Shown: one piece after another, positions 1 through 9,328 of the stretch
Position numbering within the stretch: the first letter of the stretch is position 1
Layout: each line of letters begins with the position of its first letter
NCBI RefSeq assembly: GCF_010233585.1
Contig: NZ_CP045997.1
Coordinates: 8,111,896 to 8,175,895 of the forward strand
Length of the DNA: 64,000 nt
From: Spirosoma endbachense
GTDB taxonomy: Bacteria > Bacteroidota > Bacteroidia > Cytophagales > Spirosomataceae
Reading direction: 5' to 3'
Notes under the pieces: model-generated
Seen by the model: only the letters and a program-made list of their open reading frames with translations
Told to the model about the DNA's origin: nothing
Databases searched by the model: none
Program-made: the position numbers and the translations under genes

Positions 1-3000
1 GTAGGCGATTGAGCAATGCATTCAGCGACTCCTTACCCTGATAATAGCTGTTGAAATACGGAAAAAAGCTGGTGTATCCTGCATAAATCAACTCGCCTGC
101 CTCCAGGCTGAGCTGATAAAATTCATCATTTAGGGCCACGGTTTCGCTAATGGGGCGCATCCAGGGCAGGTTGTAGTTGGTGTATAAGTGGCCTACCCGG
201 CTCAGATGCCGGGGCGATTCTTTGATGAATTTTTGGGCTATTTTTCGGCTAAGCTGAGCCGCCGGAAAAGCGAAATCATACTGATTCAAAATGAAAAACA
301 GCAAGCCAAGCTCAGAAAAGGCATACCCGCCCTGTGGAGTCAGGCCATGCTCAATGGTCAGGTCAATTTTGAACAGTACGTGGATGGTCCACAAACTTGA
401 CTCCCCTGTTACATAGGTTGGTGGTGAGAGATTGTCCAGAATGTTGATAATGGCCAACAACCGTTTGTCGGTCATGTCTTCTTTGTCGTAGATACCTTCG
501 ACCCCGTGTTGACCGAAATACGTCAGAATTTTTGTGAGCACGGCCGGAATGAGCGCATCTGCGTCGGCCGCTTTTTCGGGGAAGTCGAAATCGAGCAATT
601 TCAGTCCCTGTCGGGCCGATTCGATAGCCTCGTAGTAACGAGTTGTATTGCTCTGAATCTGCATCAGCAGAAAATACACATCCGCTTTTTCAGATAAGGT
701 CTGTACATGCTCAAGGCAGACATGCATTAGGGTTTCTGCCGCCGAGAAATTGCCGTTGAGGTATTCCAGATCAGCCGCTGTTTTGTGGAGCAATAAAGCA
801 AAATCATAATCGTCGGTCCAGCTTTGATCGCCTGCCAGCCGCCGGGCCAGATTGACATACGTGAAGGCCGATAGATGCGCACTTGCCTGGCGGGCTTTCA
901 GGCTGGCTGTCAGATTCAGGCGGGTGAGCTGGGCGCGTTCGGCGGGTTCCGTGATTAGTTCAGCACCTGCGTTGAGGTGGTTGACCAGATCAAACAAATG
1001 GTCTTCGTTGTGGAGTTGGTGCTGGAGCAGAAAACGCCCGATCCGTAAATGAAGCCTGGCCTGCTCGTCGCTGGTCATGAGCGAATAAGCGGCCTGTTGT
1101 ACGCGGTCGTGTGAAAACTCGATCTGAATCCTGAATGACTCGGTATGCTGAATAATGTCTGCATACTGATAGTTTTCTCCGACTGGCGAAATGAGCCCTT
1201 CTTCGACAGCCGCCCATAGATTCTGTAATGATTCTGGTATATCCTGCCCGCTCAGATAGGCCAACAGCTGCATATCAAACAAACCACCAATACAGGCTGC
1301 CATTTTCAGAAGCGACTGAGTGGTTTCGGGCAGCATTCCCATTTTTTCTACCAACAGATCGATCACATTGTTGGTAATGGCCCGGCGACGAATACCGGCA
1401 AAATCAATTTGCCATTTGAGTTGGTTGGCGTCGAAGATCACCAGCCCCATTTGATTCAACGATTTCAAAAATTCCAGCGTGAAGAATGCATTGCCCTGCG
1501 TTTTGGCATAAACCAATTTGGTTAGTTCCTGTACCGTGCTATCATCGGTCAGTAATGATTCTTTGATGAGTTGAAACAGGTGTTCTTCGCGTAGTGGGTC
1601 CAACACGATAGCGTTGATTACTGCCGATTCATCCTGGGCTGTATCGAGCATTTTCAACAGCGGATGCCCAGCACTTACTTCGTTGTCGCGGTAGGCACCA
1701 ATTACCAGAAAGCACGAATGATTTACATCCGTTATCAATAGGCGAATGAGATTGAGCGAGGCCACATCGGCCCATTGAAGGTCATCCAGGAAGAGAACAA
1801 ATGGGTGTTCAGGTCGGGCAATAGCCTTCATGAATTTTGAAAAAACAAGATTGAAGCGGTTGGTAGCTTCCTGTGGATCTAGTTTAGGTACATCGGGTTG
1901 TGGGCCAATAAGAGTCGTTAATTCAGGAATCATGTCAGTTAGTACCTGCCCATTTTCACCGACACTTTCCTGTATCAATTGCTGCCACCGGCTGAGGGTT
2001 TCCTTACGTTCGGTAAGTAACAGCATACAGAATTCTCCCAGCGCTTGTTTAAACGCAAAATAGGGAATGTTGCGTTGATACTGATCGAACTTGCCGCCGG
2101 CAAAATACCCCCGTTTCTCGGTGACAGGCTTATAAATTTCGCCAATAAGGGCTGTTTTGCCTACCCCCGAATAACCGGCAACCAAAAATAGTTCGACACT
2201 ACCCCGACTGACCCGGTCGAAAGCCCGTAAGAGCGTTTCTACTTCACCAGGCCGCCCGTAGAGTTTCTGAGGAATCTGAAATTTCCCCGAAAAATCGCGT
2301 TGTTTCAACGGGAATGGGTTGATCTGACCAGTTTCGCGATATTGAGTCAGGCAACGTTCGAGGTCAACTTTCAGCCCAAATGCTGATTGATAGCGCTCTT
2401 CTGCATTTTTGGCCATGAGCTGAGTCACGATTTCTGAGACAATGGCCGGAATTGCCGGATTCGCGGATGTTGCATTCGGAATCGGCCAGGCAATATGGGC
2501 ATGCACCAGTTCAAGCGGGTCGGTTGCCTGGAAAGGAAATTGACCCGTCAGTACCTGATACATGGTAACACCCAGCGAATAGAGATCCGATCGACTATCG
2601 ACCTTTCGATTGACACGGCCTGTCTGCTCCGGCGACATGTGCGTGAGTCGACCCTTGATCCGTTCTGGATTGCCCAGATTTGTGGAGAGCAGGTCGATCC
2701 GGTTAGCGATTCCGAAATCAATCACCACAGGGCTTTTCGTTTTTTCGATCCACAGGATATTGTTGTCGTGAATGTCTTTGTGGATGATATTTCGATTATG
2801 TAACTGCCCTAAAATTCCTGACACCGTAATAAACAGTGAAAGCACCGTATCGAGCGGCTGATTCTTGCCAACAAATACTTCGCCAAGGGTAGCCCCGTCA
2901 ATGTATTCCAACAGGAGCGAATATTGCTGATTTTCCTTGTGAAGGGCAAGCGACCTGCGAACGCCGGAAATGCGCAGATCTTTTGTGTATTCAAACTCAT

Positions 3001-3136
3001 TCGTGAACTGAAGAATCTGGTCAGGATCAGGTGTCGTGGCCCGTAACACCTTCCGGATTTGCGTCCCATTGGGACCTTTCTCGCGGAAGATCAGGGTTTC
3101 GTCACTCTCATAAAGTAGTGTAGATAGCGTATCCAT
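1..3136 (-). CDS. Ser/Thr protein kinase-AAA ATPase signalling protein (3' end outside window)
   Basis: The reading frame is open from an ATG at 3136 to the left edge, so only the N-terminal 1045 residues or so are visible. Residues 1 to about 270 form a protein-kinase domain with an HKD catalytic loop followed by DNN, a VIDFG magnesium-binding motif and the MSPEQTGR activation-segment end typical of this family. An AAA_16 ATPase domain follows from about residue 295, with Walker A GYSGVGKT near 324 and Walker B FLDDLQWAD, then a helical TPR-like region. Known relatives continue with GAF and histidine-kinase domains; whether this one does cannot be seen. It is the last visible gene of the minus-strand run starting at 14813, 106 bases after the methyltransferase. 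A role as cytoplasmic signal integrator is inferred from the family. Confidence 0.9.
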   Translation of the reverse strand, partial: MDTLSTLLYESDETLIFREKGPNGTQIRKVLRATTPDPDQILQFTNEFEYTKDLRISGVRRSLALHKENQQYSLLLEYIDGATLGEVFVGKNQPLDTVLSLFITVSGILGQLHNRNIIHKDIHDNNILWIEKTKSPVVIDFGIANRIDLLSTNLGNPERIKGRLTHMSPEQTGRVNRKVDSRSDLYSLGVTMYQVLTGQFPFQATDPLELVHAHIAWPIPNATSANPAIPAIVSEIVTQLMAKNAEERYQSAFGLKVDLERCLTQYRETGQINPFPLKQRDFSGKFQIPQKLYGRPGEVETLLRAFDRVSRGSVELFLVAGYSGVGKTALIGEIYKPVTEKRGYFAGGKFDQYQRNIPYFAFKQALGEFCMLLLTERKETLSRWQQLIQESVGENGQVLTDMIPELTTLIGPQPDVPKLDPQEATNRFNLVFSKFMKAIARPEHPFVLFLDDLQWADVASLNLIRLLITDVNHSCFLVIGAYRDNEVSAGHPLLKMLDTAQDESAVINAIVLDPLREEHLFQLIKESLLTDDSTVQELTKLVYAKTQGNAFFTLEFLKSLNQMGLVIFDANQLKWQIDFAGIRRRAITNNVIDLLVEKMGMLPETTQSLLKMAACIGGLFDMQLLAYLSGQDIPESLQNLWAAVEEGLISPVGENYQYADIIQHTESFRIQIEFSHDRVQQAAYSLMTSDEQARLHLRIGRFLLQHQLHNEDHLFDLVNHLNAGAELITEPAERAQLTRLNLTASLKARQASAHLSAFTYVNLARRLAGDQSWTDDYDFALLLHKTAADLEYLNGNFSAAETLMHVCLEHVQTLSEKADVYFLLMQIQSNTTRYYEAIESARQGLKLLDFDFPEKAADADALIPAVLTKILTYFGQHGVEGIYDKEDMTDKRLLAIINILDNLSPPTYVTGESSLWTIHVLFKIDLTIEHGLTPQGGYAFSELGLLFFILNQYDFAFPAAQLSRKIAQKFIKESPRHLSRVGHLYTNYNLPWMRPISETVALNDEFYQLSLEAGELIYAGYTSFFPYFNSYYQGKESLNALLNRL

Positions 3137-3242
3137 GATGGCGAATTGAATGTTGTACTCGTACGGTTAATTAGTGGTGGTTGCTGCGCCGGACTTGGTA
3201 ATATGCCAGCCTGGCAACCACAAACCTATGCTCATAAACGTT

Positions 3243-4130
3243 TCACACATTGGGTTTTTCGGCACAGAAGAATCGATATTGCCATAAATTCTGCTGGTAG
3301 GCTTTGTACTGATAATGGGTAGACCAGGTATTATCGGTCTGTGTCTGATTACGAATACCGACCCATTGGAGCAACTTGGTAACGATAACACCCGGAAAGA
3401 ACGAATAATACAATCGGCGAATACTTTTCACTACATGATCGGTTACGTTCTGTTGCCGACAGTTCACAAAACCTACCGCCGGCAGTGCTTCCCAGAATTC
3501 GTTGCTATCTGCATAGCTTTTGATGGCCCAGGTTGCAGTCCATTTTTGCATCAGCTGGGCCTCATCTGTGTCTGGAAGGACCCCATTGCTGAAAAAATCG
3601 GCGATCATCACCCGACCACCCGGTTTTAGCACCCGGAACGCTTCGCGGAGAAAATCGGCTTTGTCGTGGGCGTAGCAGATGCTTTCAATGCCTACAACCA
3701 CATCGAAGGAGTTATCGGGAAACGTGGTGGCCAGGTAGTTCTGTCGCTCGAACCGACAGTTCAGAGCCACTTCATGTTTACTGGCATTGTTGGTAGCGGT
3801 TCGAACCTGTTTTTCGCTGAGCGTGATTCCTACTGTCTGACATCGGTATTGGCGTGCCAGAAAAATAGACATACCGCCTACGCCACAGCCTGCATCGAGG
3901 ATTGTTTCACCCGGTGTAATCCTGGCAAATTCAGCCACTTTTCGATTCATATTAGTCAGTGCGTCGCGCAGCCGCCGGGTCGTGTTATCCCAGTAACCGT
4001 AGTGCATACACATCTTCGACTTTAGGTGCCAGACAATCTCATAATCGATCTGGCAGTCATCATAATAGTTAATTATTTCCTGTTCATTGATACTCTTTTG
4101 TTCATGAGGTACTTCTAAAGCTGGTGTCAT
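3243..4130 (-). CDS. SAM-dependent methyltransferase (class I, small-molecule type)
   Basis: A 295-residue class I methyltransferase. The SAM-binding motif I reads LDAGCGVGG, after a conserved HYGYWD stretch seen in small-molecule C- and O-methyltransferases such as the geranyl-diphosphate and tocopherol methyltransferase group. Further core motifs are VVGIESICYAHD and LKPGGRVMIADFF. There is no signal peptide, so it is cytoplasmic. It lies 31 bases after the haem-oxygenase-like gene and before the kinase-AAA gene, on the same strand, so cotranscription is likely. Pairing with an oxygenase suggests that both act on one lipid or terpenoid-like metabolite, but the substrate is unknown. The methyltransferase assignment is secure; the substrate class is a guess. 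Confidence 0.85.
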   Translation of the reverse strand: MTPALEVPHEQKSINEQEIINYYDDCQIDYEIVWHLKSKMCMHYGYWDNTTRRLRDALTNMNRKVAEFARITPGETILDAGCGVGGMSIFLARQYRCQTVGITLSEKQVRTATNNASKHEVALNCRFERQNYLATTFPDNSFDVVVGIESICYAHDKADFLREAFRVLKPGGRVMIADFFSNGVLPDTDEAQLMQKWTATWAIKSYADSNEFWEALPAVGFVNCRQQNVTDHVVKSIRRLYYSFFPGVIVTKLLQWVGIRNQTQTDNTWSTHYQYKAYQQNLWQYRFFCAEKPNV

Positions 4131-4161
4131 ATAGTGTAGAATAGTTAAAAGAGAAAGGGAA

Positions 4162-6153
4162 TTAATGAAAGTCGTCGGCTAACAAAGCATCCAGTTTAGC
4201 GGCTACTGTCTGGTCAGGTTGATCGATAGGGAATTGACGCTCAGCGAGTTCGTTTAATTTTTGGCGGCTGTCGTCAGTAGGGTTGGCAATTTGATCGGCT
4301 ACAGTCGCCGTCGCCAAATCATGTGCAAGTCTGGTTGCCGTAGAATCAGCGTCCAAATCCGTGAGTTGAGTGGTAAATGACCAGGCGTCAGTGACTTCAG
4401 CCCGGAACGTGGCAAATGCAGATTCGCGGGCAGGTTCAAAGGCCAGGCCAGCTAGCCAGCCGTAGTCGGGATGTATACGGCCAAGCTGCTCGATGAGCCT
4501 CATATAGATGTTGGTGAACAGTGTAATGATGTGCTGGTAATCTGATTTGAAGCCTGTTAGCTGTTGAGCTGTAAGGTTATCGGTCAATACCCGGATCAGG
4601 TCATAGGCTAGATAGGCATAGCCAGGAAGCAACAGGTGCTGATCAATAGTGAGTAGTCGTTGGTCAGATTGAAATACTACGCGCCAGGGCCCGGCAACGG
4701 CCTCATCTTTACCAACGTGATTGACCTCGTTAAAAAAACGATTGACGCTTTTCAGGTAGAGTGCGCCGATCGATGCATGATTGACAAATGCTTTTTTCTG
4801 AATGTTGTCGGCTACCTGTTTTGTTAAGTGGCTCCCGGCAATGGTAAAGAAACCAAGGGGGTGATTCAGATTCTTGAGGAGCTTTGTTAAGGCATCAAAC
4901 CGTTCAATGGCCATGGTCAACGTTTGAGCCTCGGCCCCGGCCGATAGGGAAATGGCATTCTTTTGGTTGAGATAATCCGAGAGCGATGACGGCACAAAGA
5001 ACTGATCCTGAGGGCTATCGTTGTAGGCTTTAAGCCCAACGTCGAGACCACTATTGAGTATAAACCGCGTAGCCGACTTAAGTAGTAAATTGCTTTCATT
5101 CACGGCATCCCATCTTGGAAATAAAGTACTTATCAGACTGAAATCCTCTGGATTAGCATTTTCAGCAACAGCTGGTGTACCCGGAATTTGCAACATCCGG
5201 GCGTATTGGTCACCGATCAGGAAGCGCATCAGCCGTGGTGTCAGATGCTTGATAGACGACCATTGCAATTTGCCGTCAACAAATTCGATGCAGGCGTAGG
5301 TCAGCGCAGCTCCTTCATCGGAAGGGGCGGCCTGCCTGTCCATAATTCGTTGTAATAAATACTCGCCATCAGCTTGTGTCTGCGTTACCAGATCGGGTTG
5401 AATGCCCAGGATGTGTGCTACGGTCTGCCATAAATAGAGATAACACCGTTCCTGATTGTCAGATACCTCGATGCCAAGTTGCCGGAGCCCGCTGATAATG
5501 ACCGAACTAAAAATCTGGTGACCGAGAGCCAGGTCTTCCTGGTTGATGGGTTCACCAAACAGGCCGACATCCCAGGGCCGAAGTTTGGTGTAGAAACGAA
5601 TTGCCGCGTGCATAAGCCGCACTTTCTGAACACTGATGATGGCATTACCGGTTGGCTCAAATCCATTTTTGGCCATCAGATTATTCACAAACTGAGCCGT
5701 TTCGAACAGCCGTCGTGTAAAGGGTTTGAGCGACTTATCATGCACGACCATGCGGCCAGCCTGATGCAGCACTTTAGCTCCATTGGCACAGGCATAGCTA
5801 AGCGGGAGCGATTTGCAATGAAGCGACAACAGAATGGGTATCATGCGATCTTCGAATTCATCAGCAGCTGTGTTCAATTCGAAGGGATCGCCCAGGTCGG
5901 CCGGAAGTTGACCCGATTCTTCGAAAAAAGGCTCGATAGCCCGCACAAGCTCCGGGCTAAAACCTTGAAATTTATGTGCTGAAAGCGTGGCGAAAGAGTC
6001 GTTTTGGGTTAGTAAGCGAAAAAGTTGATCTAATTCGCCTTTTAGACCAAGCTTCATAATCGTTCCAATGGTGGTATCGGCCAGCGGATCGCCAATCAGT
6101 CGTTTCTGGTTCAGAAAATCATCGGTCCATAGCGTGCGTGTGGAAGCGCTCAT
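4162..6153 (-). CDS. Latex-clearing-protein-like (DUF2236/MpaB family) haem oxygenase
   Basis: A 663-residue protein recognised as the oxygenase MpaB/rubber-oxygenase family. The SLPLSYACANGAKVL segment and the KVRLMHAAIRFY segment are family hallmarks. Counting residues, R148, T152 and H182 have the same spacing as R164, T168 and the proximal haem ligand H198 of the latex-clearing protein Lcp. The lysine next to that threonine in Lcp (K167) is E151 here. Unlike secreted Lcp there is no Tat or Sec signal, so the protein is cytoplasmic. The C-terminal third is helical and unassigned. It sits between the caspase-nSTAND gene (101 bases upstream) and the methyltransferase (31 bases downstream). 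A b-haem-dependent oxygenase is likely; the substrate is unknown and rubber is improbable inside the cell. Confidence 0.75.
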   Translation of the reverse strand: MSASTRTLWTDDFLNQKRLIGDPLADTTIGTIMKLGLKGELDQLFRLLTQNDSFATLSAHKFQGFSPELVRAIEPFFEESGQLPADLGDPFELNTAADEFEDRMIPILLSLHCKSLPLSYACANGAKVLHQAGRMVVHDKSLKPFTRRLFETAQFVNNLMAKNGFEPTGNAIISVQKVRLMHAAIRFYTKLRPWDVGLFGEPINQEDLALGHQIFSSVIISGLRQLGIEVSDNQERCYLYLWQTVAHILGIQPDLVTQTQADGEYLLQRIMDRQAAPSDEGAALTYACIEFVDGKLQWSSIKHLTPRLMRFLIGDQYARMLQIPGTPAVAENANPEDFSLISTLFPRWDAVNESNLLLKSATRFILNSGLDVGLKAYNDSPQDQFFVPSSLSDYLNQKNAISLSAGAEAQTLTMAIERFDALTKLLKNLNHPLGFFTIAGSHLTKQVADNIQKKAFVNHASIGALYLKSVNRFFNEVNHVGKDEAVAGPWRVVFQSDQRLLTIDQHLLLPGYAYLAYDLIRVLTDNLTAQQLTGFKSDYQHIITLFTNIYMRLIEQLGRIHPDYGWLAGLAFEPARESAFATFRAEVTDAWSFTTQLTDLDADSTATRLAHDLATATVADQIANPTDDSRQKLNELAERQFPIDQPDQTVAAKLDALLADDFH

Positions 6154-6254
6154 ATTGTTAAGTCAAGGTTAGGGAGGTAGTTTTCAATGTAGCTACATTC
6201 TAATTTTTACACAATTGATTTTGAGTGAATTGTATAAGCGGAGCCCAGAGTTAT

Positions 6255-9200
6255 TTAGTTTTTCGTCGGCTTGGGTTTCTTCTGCTTCAGATAGTCGTCG
6301 ATAGCCTGACTAATCTGCTTGTATTTACTCTGTTGCTGGGTATAATTTCCTGTGTTGGCGTTAACCAGGTTAAATCCGGCACTCACATCCAGACAAATAC
6401 GCTGCAAATTTTTGAGTTCGATGGTGGCTATATTCAGACCGTTCTGGGTTTGCCGGTTTAATTCATTCCAGGTTTGCGAAAAGAACTTGTCCCTGAATAG
6501 CATTTTATTGGCATTCAAGTATTGGCTAGCCTCCACATAGCGATCAGCGGCCATCTTAAAATAGGTATGATGAAGGCAGGATTCTGCCATTTCCGACGTT
6601 GGGTGTACTAGGGGCCACTGACTTAATGAATCAGCTTTTTTAATAAGTTGCGTAATGGCATTAAACGCTTTCTGGCGGCTTTTTGTCTGTTTGACTTTCT
6701 GACTGATTTCGGCCCGTTTGGTGCGTATACTATCTTTCCGGAGGAGCGTATCGGCCACTAAAAAACGATCCAGTTCGCTGTATTTCCTGAGGGCTTCAGG
6801 GTAAGCATTGATGTAAGTCAGCGCTTCCGCAGACTTCATTTTATCATTAATATCATCTTTTGTATTTTCCTCAAGTTCTTTTGTTTTACGTATCATCTCG
6901 TCCTCTAATTTTTCCTTCTGTTTGTCCATCTCATAACGTCTACCTATATATATACTCAGCCCCAGTTGAGCAACGTAAAGAAACGAAAAGGCGATCAGCG
7001 TCGTTTTAACCGCTCTAAATCGTCTGCCGACCGCAGCTTTGTAACTTACTCTAAGGAAATTTTGCTCGGCTGTCAGCAGCCAGTTTATAGCACCAAATAC
7101 GCTCTCGAATGGCTCAAAGATCAGGAAATAGGTCCACGGCGGACGCTCTGTTTTGCCAAACCGACGCAGTATAGGACGCAGTATATATTTACCCAATATA
7201 AAATCCATGGTATCGATATTTCGATCTGCTTTGCTGAGCAGGGCGAGCATCTGGCTATTCGTCCAAAGAGACGGTTCTGGGTCGGCAGGATTATACAGCG
7301 TCGTATCATCCGCTAGTTTATTGCGCCGGATGAGCGAATCGGAACCCAGTTCGAGCAGAAAAGTCCGGAATTCATCCCACGAAAAAATCAGCGCTTCATG
7401 CGCCAGTTCAATATGACCTTCCTGCTTAACTGCATTTGAACTACTGTCGAGTTTGGGTTCTATTCTCTCGACGAGCCGGTTTTCTGTCAGCGCGTTGATC
7501 AGGCGTTTCGCTAGCTGGTCATACTTCTGACCAAACGATAGTTCACCATTGATAGTCGGAATTCTTCGTCGGACATAGGTTCCATTCTGATACGAAACAA
7601 AGCGAATCATCAGGTTTTTTCGAAATTCATCGATGTCGTGCTGATCTAATTCGAGATCGGTAGTCTTAATCTCTTTTAGTACATGCTCTTTCTTTTGCAG
7701 GACGGCTTCAATGCCTTTATAGTCCACCAATCGAATCGTGCGATCGATCCGGAAAGTACTGGAAAAGAGGTCGTCCAGAGCCAGTGAGAGGAGCGGTAAT
7801 GCATTGGGATATAGTCGAAAATCATTGATGATTTTGCCAACTACTTCGCGTTCAGGCTGAAAAAAAACTTTTACGAGCTCAGCCGGACAGAGAATGATAT
7901 CATTAAGGTCTTCAATACTGAAGGTGGGAACCAGGTATTGCTGCCAAAAGCCTGGTCTTACGGCTTCAACGGCGGTTTTGATGGGTTTTATGAATTCGAT
8001 CCGTAACGTACCAATGATTCCCCGAACCTGTTGGGTGTCGATTAGTTTAAAGGCCTCCTGGAAAAAATTCTGAAGTACCTTGTCTTGTACACATATGTCA
8101 GTCTGGGTGGCGAGTTCCTCCATCTGGTCAATGACCAGAAACTGCTCTGGATGAGCCGAAAAGTTTGCCAGGCCTTCCATCGGATTTTTCCCCGGTCGAA
8201 TCACTTTCAAATGGGGTTCTGATTCGATCTTGGGTAAAATTCCCGCTTTCACCAACGATGATTTGCCGCTTCCTGATGCGCCTACTACAACGACAAATGG
8301 ATTGTTGAGTACCAGCGGTGTTAGTTCGTCGATCACGGTCCGGCGACCGAAATAATACGGTGCATCACTCGATTCATAGTCGAGCAAGCCCATAAATGGA
8401 TTTCTGCGTTTATCCGTTGGAAGGTGTTTTGAGTTCTTGTTCAGGAAAACAAATTCTCCGCCATTATGACCCGAAAATGGGAAAATGCAGCAGACTTGCT
8501 GGAAGGGGTCCAGCCGGGGCTGCATGTAGTTTTGTAGTTCAAAAAGAGTGATAATGTCATCATTGCTATCTACTGTTTCCTGATCAGAACTCAACGCATC
8601 GCAGAGCTTATCGGCAAACGGTGAGTTCCCGTTTTCGAGCGTAACATTCATATAACTGTCTTTTGCCTTCTGGTCATAGGCCGTAGAGGTGAAGATCTGC
8701 CTGGCTTTGTAGCCGATAAATGCATTGAACTCTTCCTTGTTTACCTGTCGACTAACCCGCGATCCGGCTATTGCACGCTCAGTACCTGACGCAATAGCCG
8801 TGTGGGTTTCCAATTCTAGGGTTTTACTATCAGATCGTTTAAGGGTAATTGGACGAGTAAATTTCATGGCAGCCTGCTGAAACATACCTGCATAGCAGCA
8901 GTCCAGAACCAGCAGCAGTTGAGAAAAAGGTAGGTCGGCCAGATTGTGGGCTATTTCTTCCATGGAAATGGCCAGATCTGGGGCCTCTCCATTGTCGGTG
9001 GATACTACATCGACCGGAAGTAGGTAGCCCTGTTCAGTATCAGACTGGTTTACGTTGTATTCCTGCGCTGTCATTCCATGACCTGCGTAGTATATGACTA
9101 CCTGGGCATCGGAAGGCAGGGATTTAAGGTCTTCGATAAATACGTTACGAAACTGATTTGCTGTCGGATTAGGAATACACACGACCGTAAAATTGTACCT

Positions 9201-9317
9201 TTCCTTTAATATCAACGCTAGTCGGTTGATATCATTGATGGGTGTTGATAGTTTCGGAATTCTGCTATCCTGATAGTCCTGAACTCCTAGCAGATAAGCG
9301 TGGCGGTTAGGAAACAT
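6255..9317 (-). CDS. Caspase-like protease fused to nSTAND ATPase, membrane-spanning
   Basis: A 1020-residue multidomain protein. Residues 1 to about 280 are a peptidase C14 (caspase) fold with catalytic His80 in YYAGHG and catalytic Cys141 in LDCCYAG. After the PFMGLLDYE entry motif and FGR, residues 340 to about 700 are a STAND-type NTPase with Walker A GASGSGKSS (346-354) and Walker B FLVIDQMEE. A single transmembrane helix lies near residue 780, followed by a charged coiled coil and TPR-like helices. The predicted topology is protease and ATPase inside, C-terminal sensor outside. The exported propeller gene ends only 11 bases upstream. STAND proteins typically oligomerise on ligand binding; protease activation on sensing is inferred. 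No substrate is evident. Confidence 0.88.
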   Translation of the reverse strand: MFPNRHAYLLGVQDYQDSRIPKLSTPINDINRLALILKERYNFTVVCIPNPTANQFRNVFIEDLKSLPSDAQVVIYYAGHGMTAQEYNVNQSDTEQGYLLPVDVVSTDNGEAPDLAISMEEIAHNLADLPFSQLLLVLDCCYAGMFQQAAMKFTRPITLKRSDSKTLELETHTAIASGTERAIAGSRVSRQVNKEEFNAFIGYKARQIFTSTAYDQKAKDSYMNVTLENGNSPFADKLCDALSSDQETVDSNDDIITLFELQNYMQPRLDPFQQVCCIFPFSGHNGGEFVFLNKNSKHLPTDKRRNPFMGLLDYESSDAPYYFGRRTVIDELTPLVLNNPFVVVVGASGSGKSSLVKAGILPKIESEPHLKVIRPGKNPMEGLANFSAHPEQFLVIDQMEELATQTDICVQDKVLQNFFQEAFKLIDTQQVRGIIGTLRIEFIKPIKTAVEAVRPGFWQQYLVPTFSIEDLNDIILCPAELVKVFFQPEREVVGKIINDFRLYPNALPLLSLALDDLFSSTFRIDRTIRLVDYKGIEAVLQKKEHVLKEIKTTDLELDQHDIDEFRKNLMIRFVSYQNGTYVRRRIPTINGELSFGQKYDQLAKRLINALTENRLVERIEPKLDSSSNAVKQEGHIELAHEALIFSWDEFRTFLLELGSDSLIRRNKLADDTTLYNPADPEPSLWTNSQMLALLSKADRNIDTMDFILGKYILRPILRRFGKTERPPWTYFLIFEPFESVFGAINWLLTAEQNFLRVSYKAAVGRRFRAVKTTLIAFSFLYVAQLGLSIYIGRRYEMDKQKEKLEDEMIRKTKELEENTKDDINDKMKSAEALTYINAYPEALRKYSELDRFLVADTLLRKDSIRTKRAEISQKVKQTKSRQKAFNAITQLIKKADSLSQWPLVHPTSEMAESCLHHTYFKMAADRYVEASQYLNANKMLFRDKFFSQTWNELNRQTQNGLNIATIELKNLQRICLDVSAGFNLVNANTGNYTQQQSKYKQISQAIDDYLKQKKPKPTKN

Positions 9318-9328
9318 ACACGACAGGT

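Noticed and set aside
5479..5982. 167-residue plus-strand frame
   Set aside because: Antisense to the haem-oxygenase gene, which has clear family motifs; no motif in the shadow.
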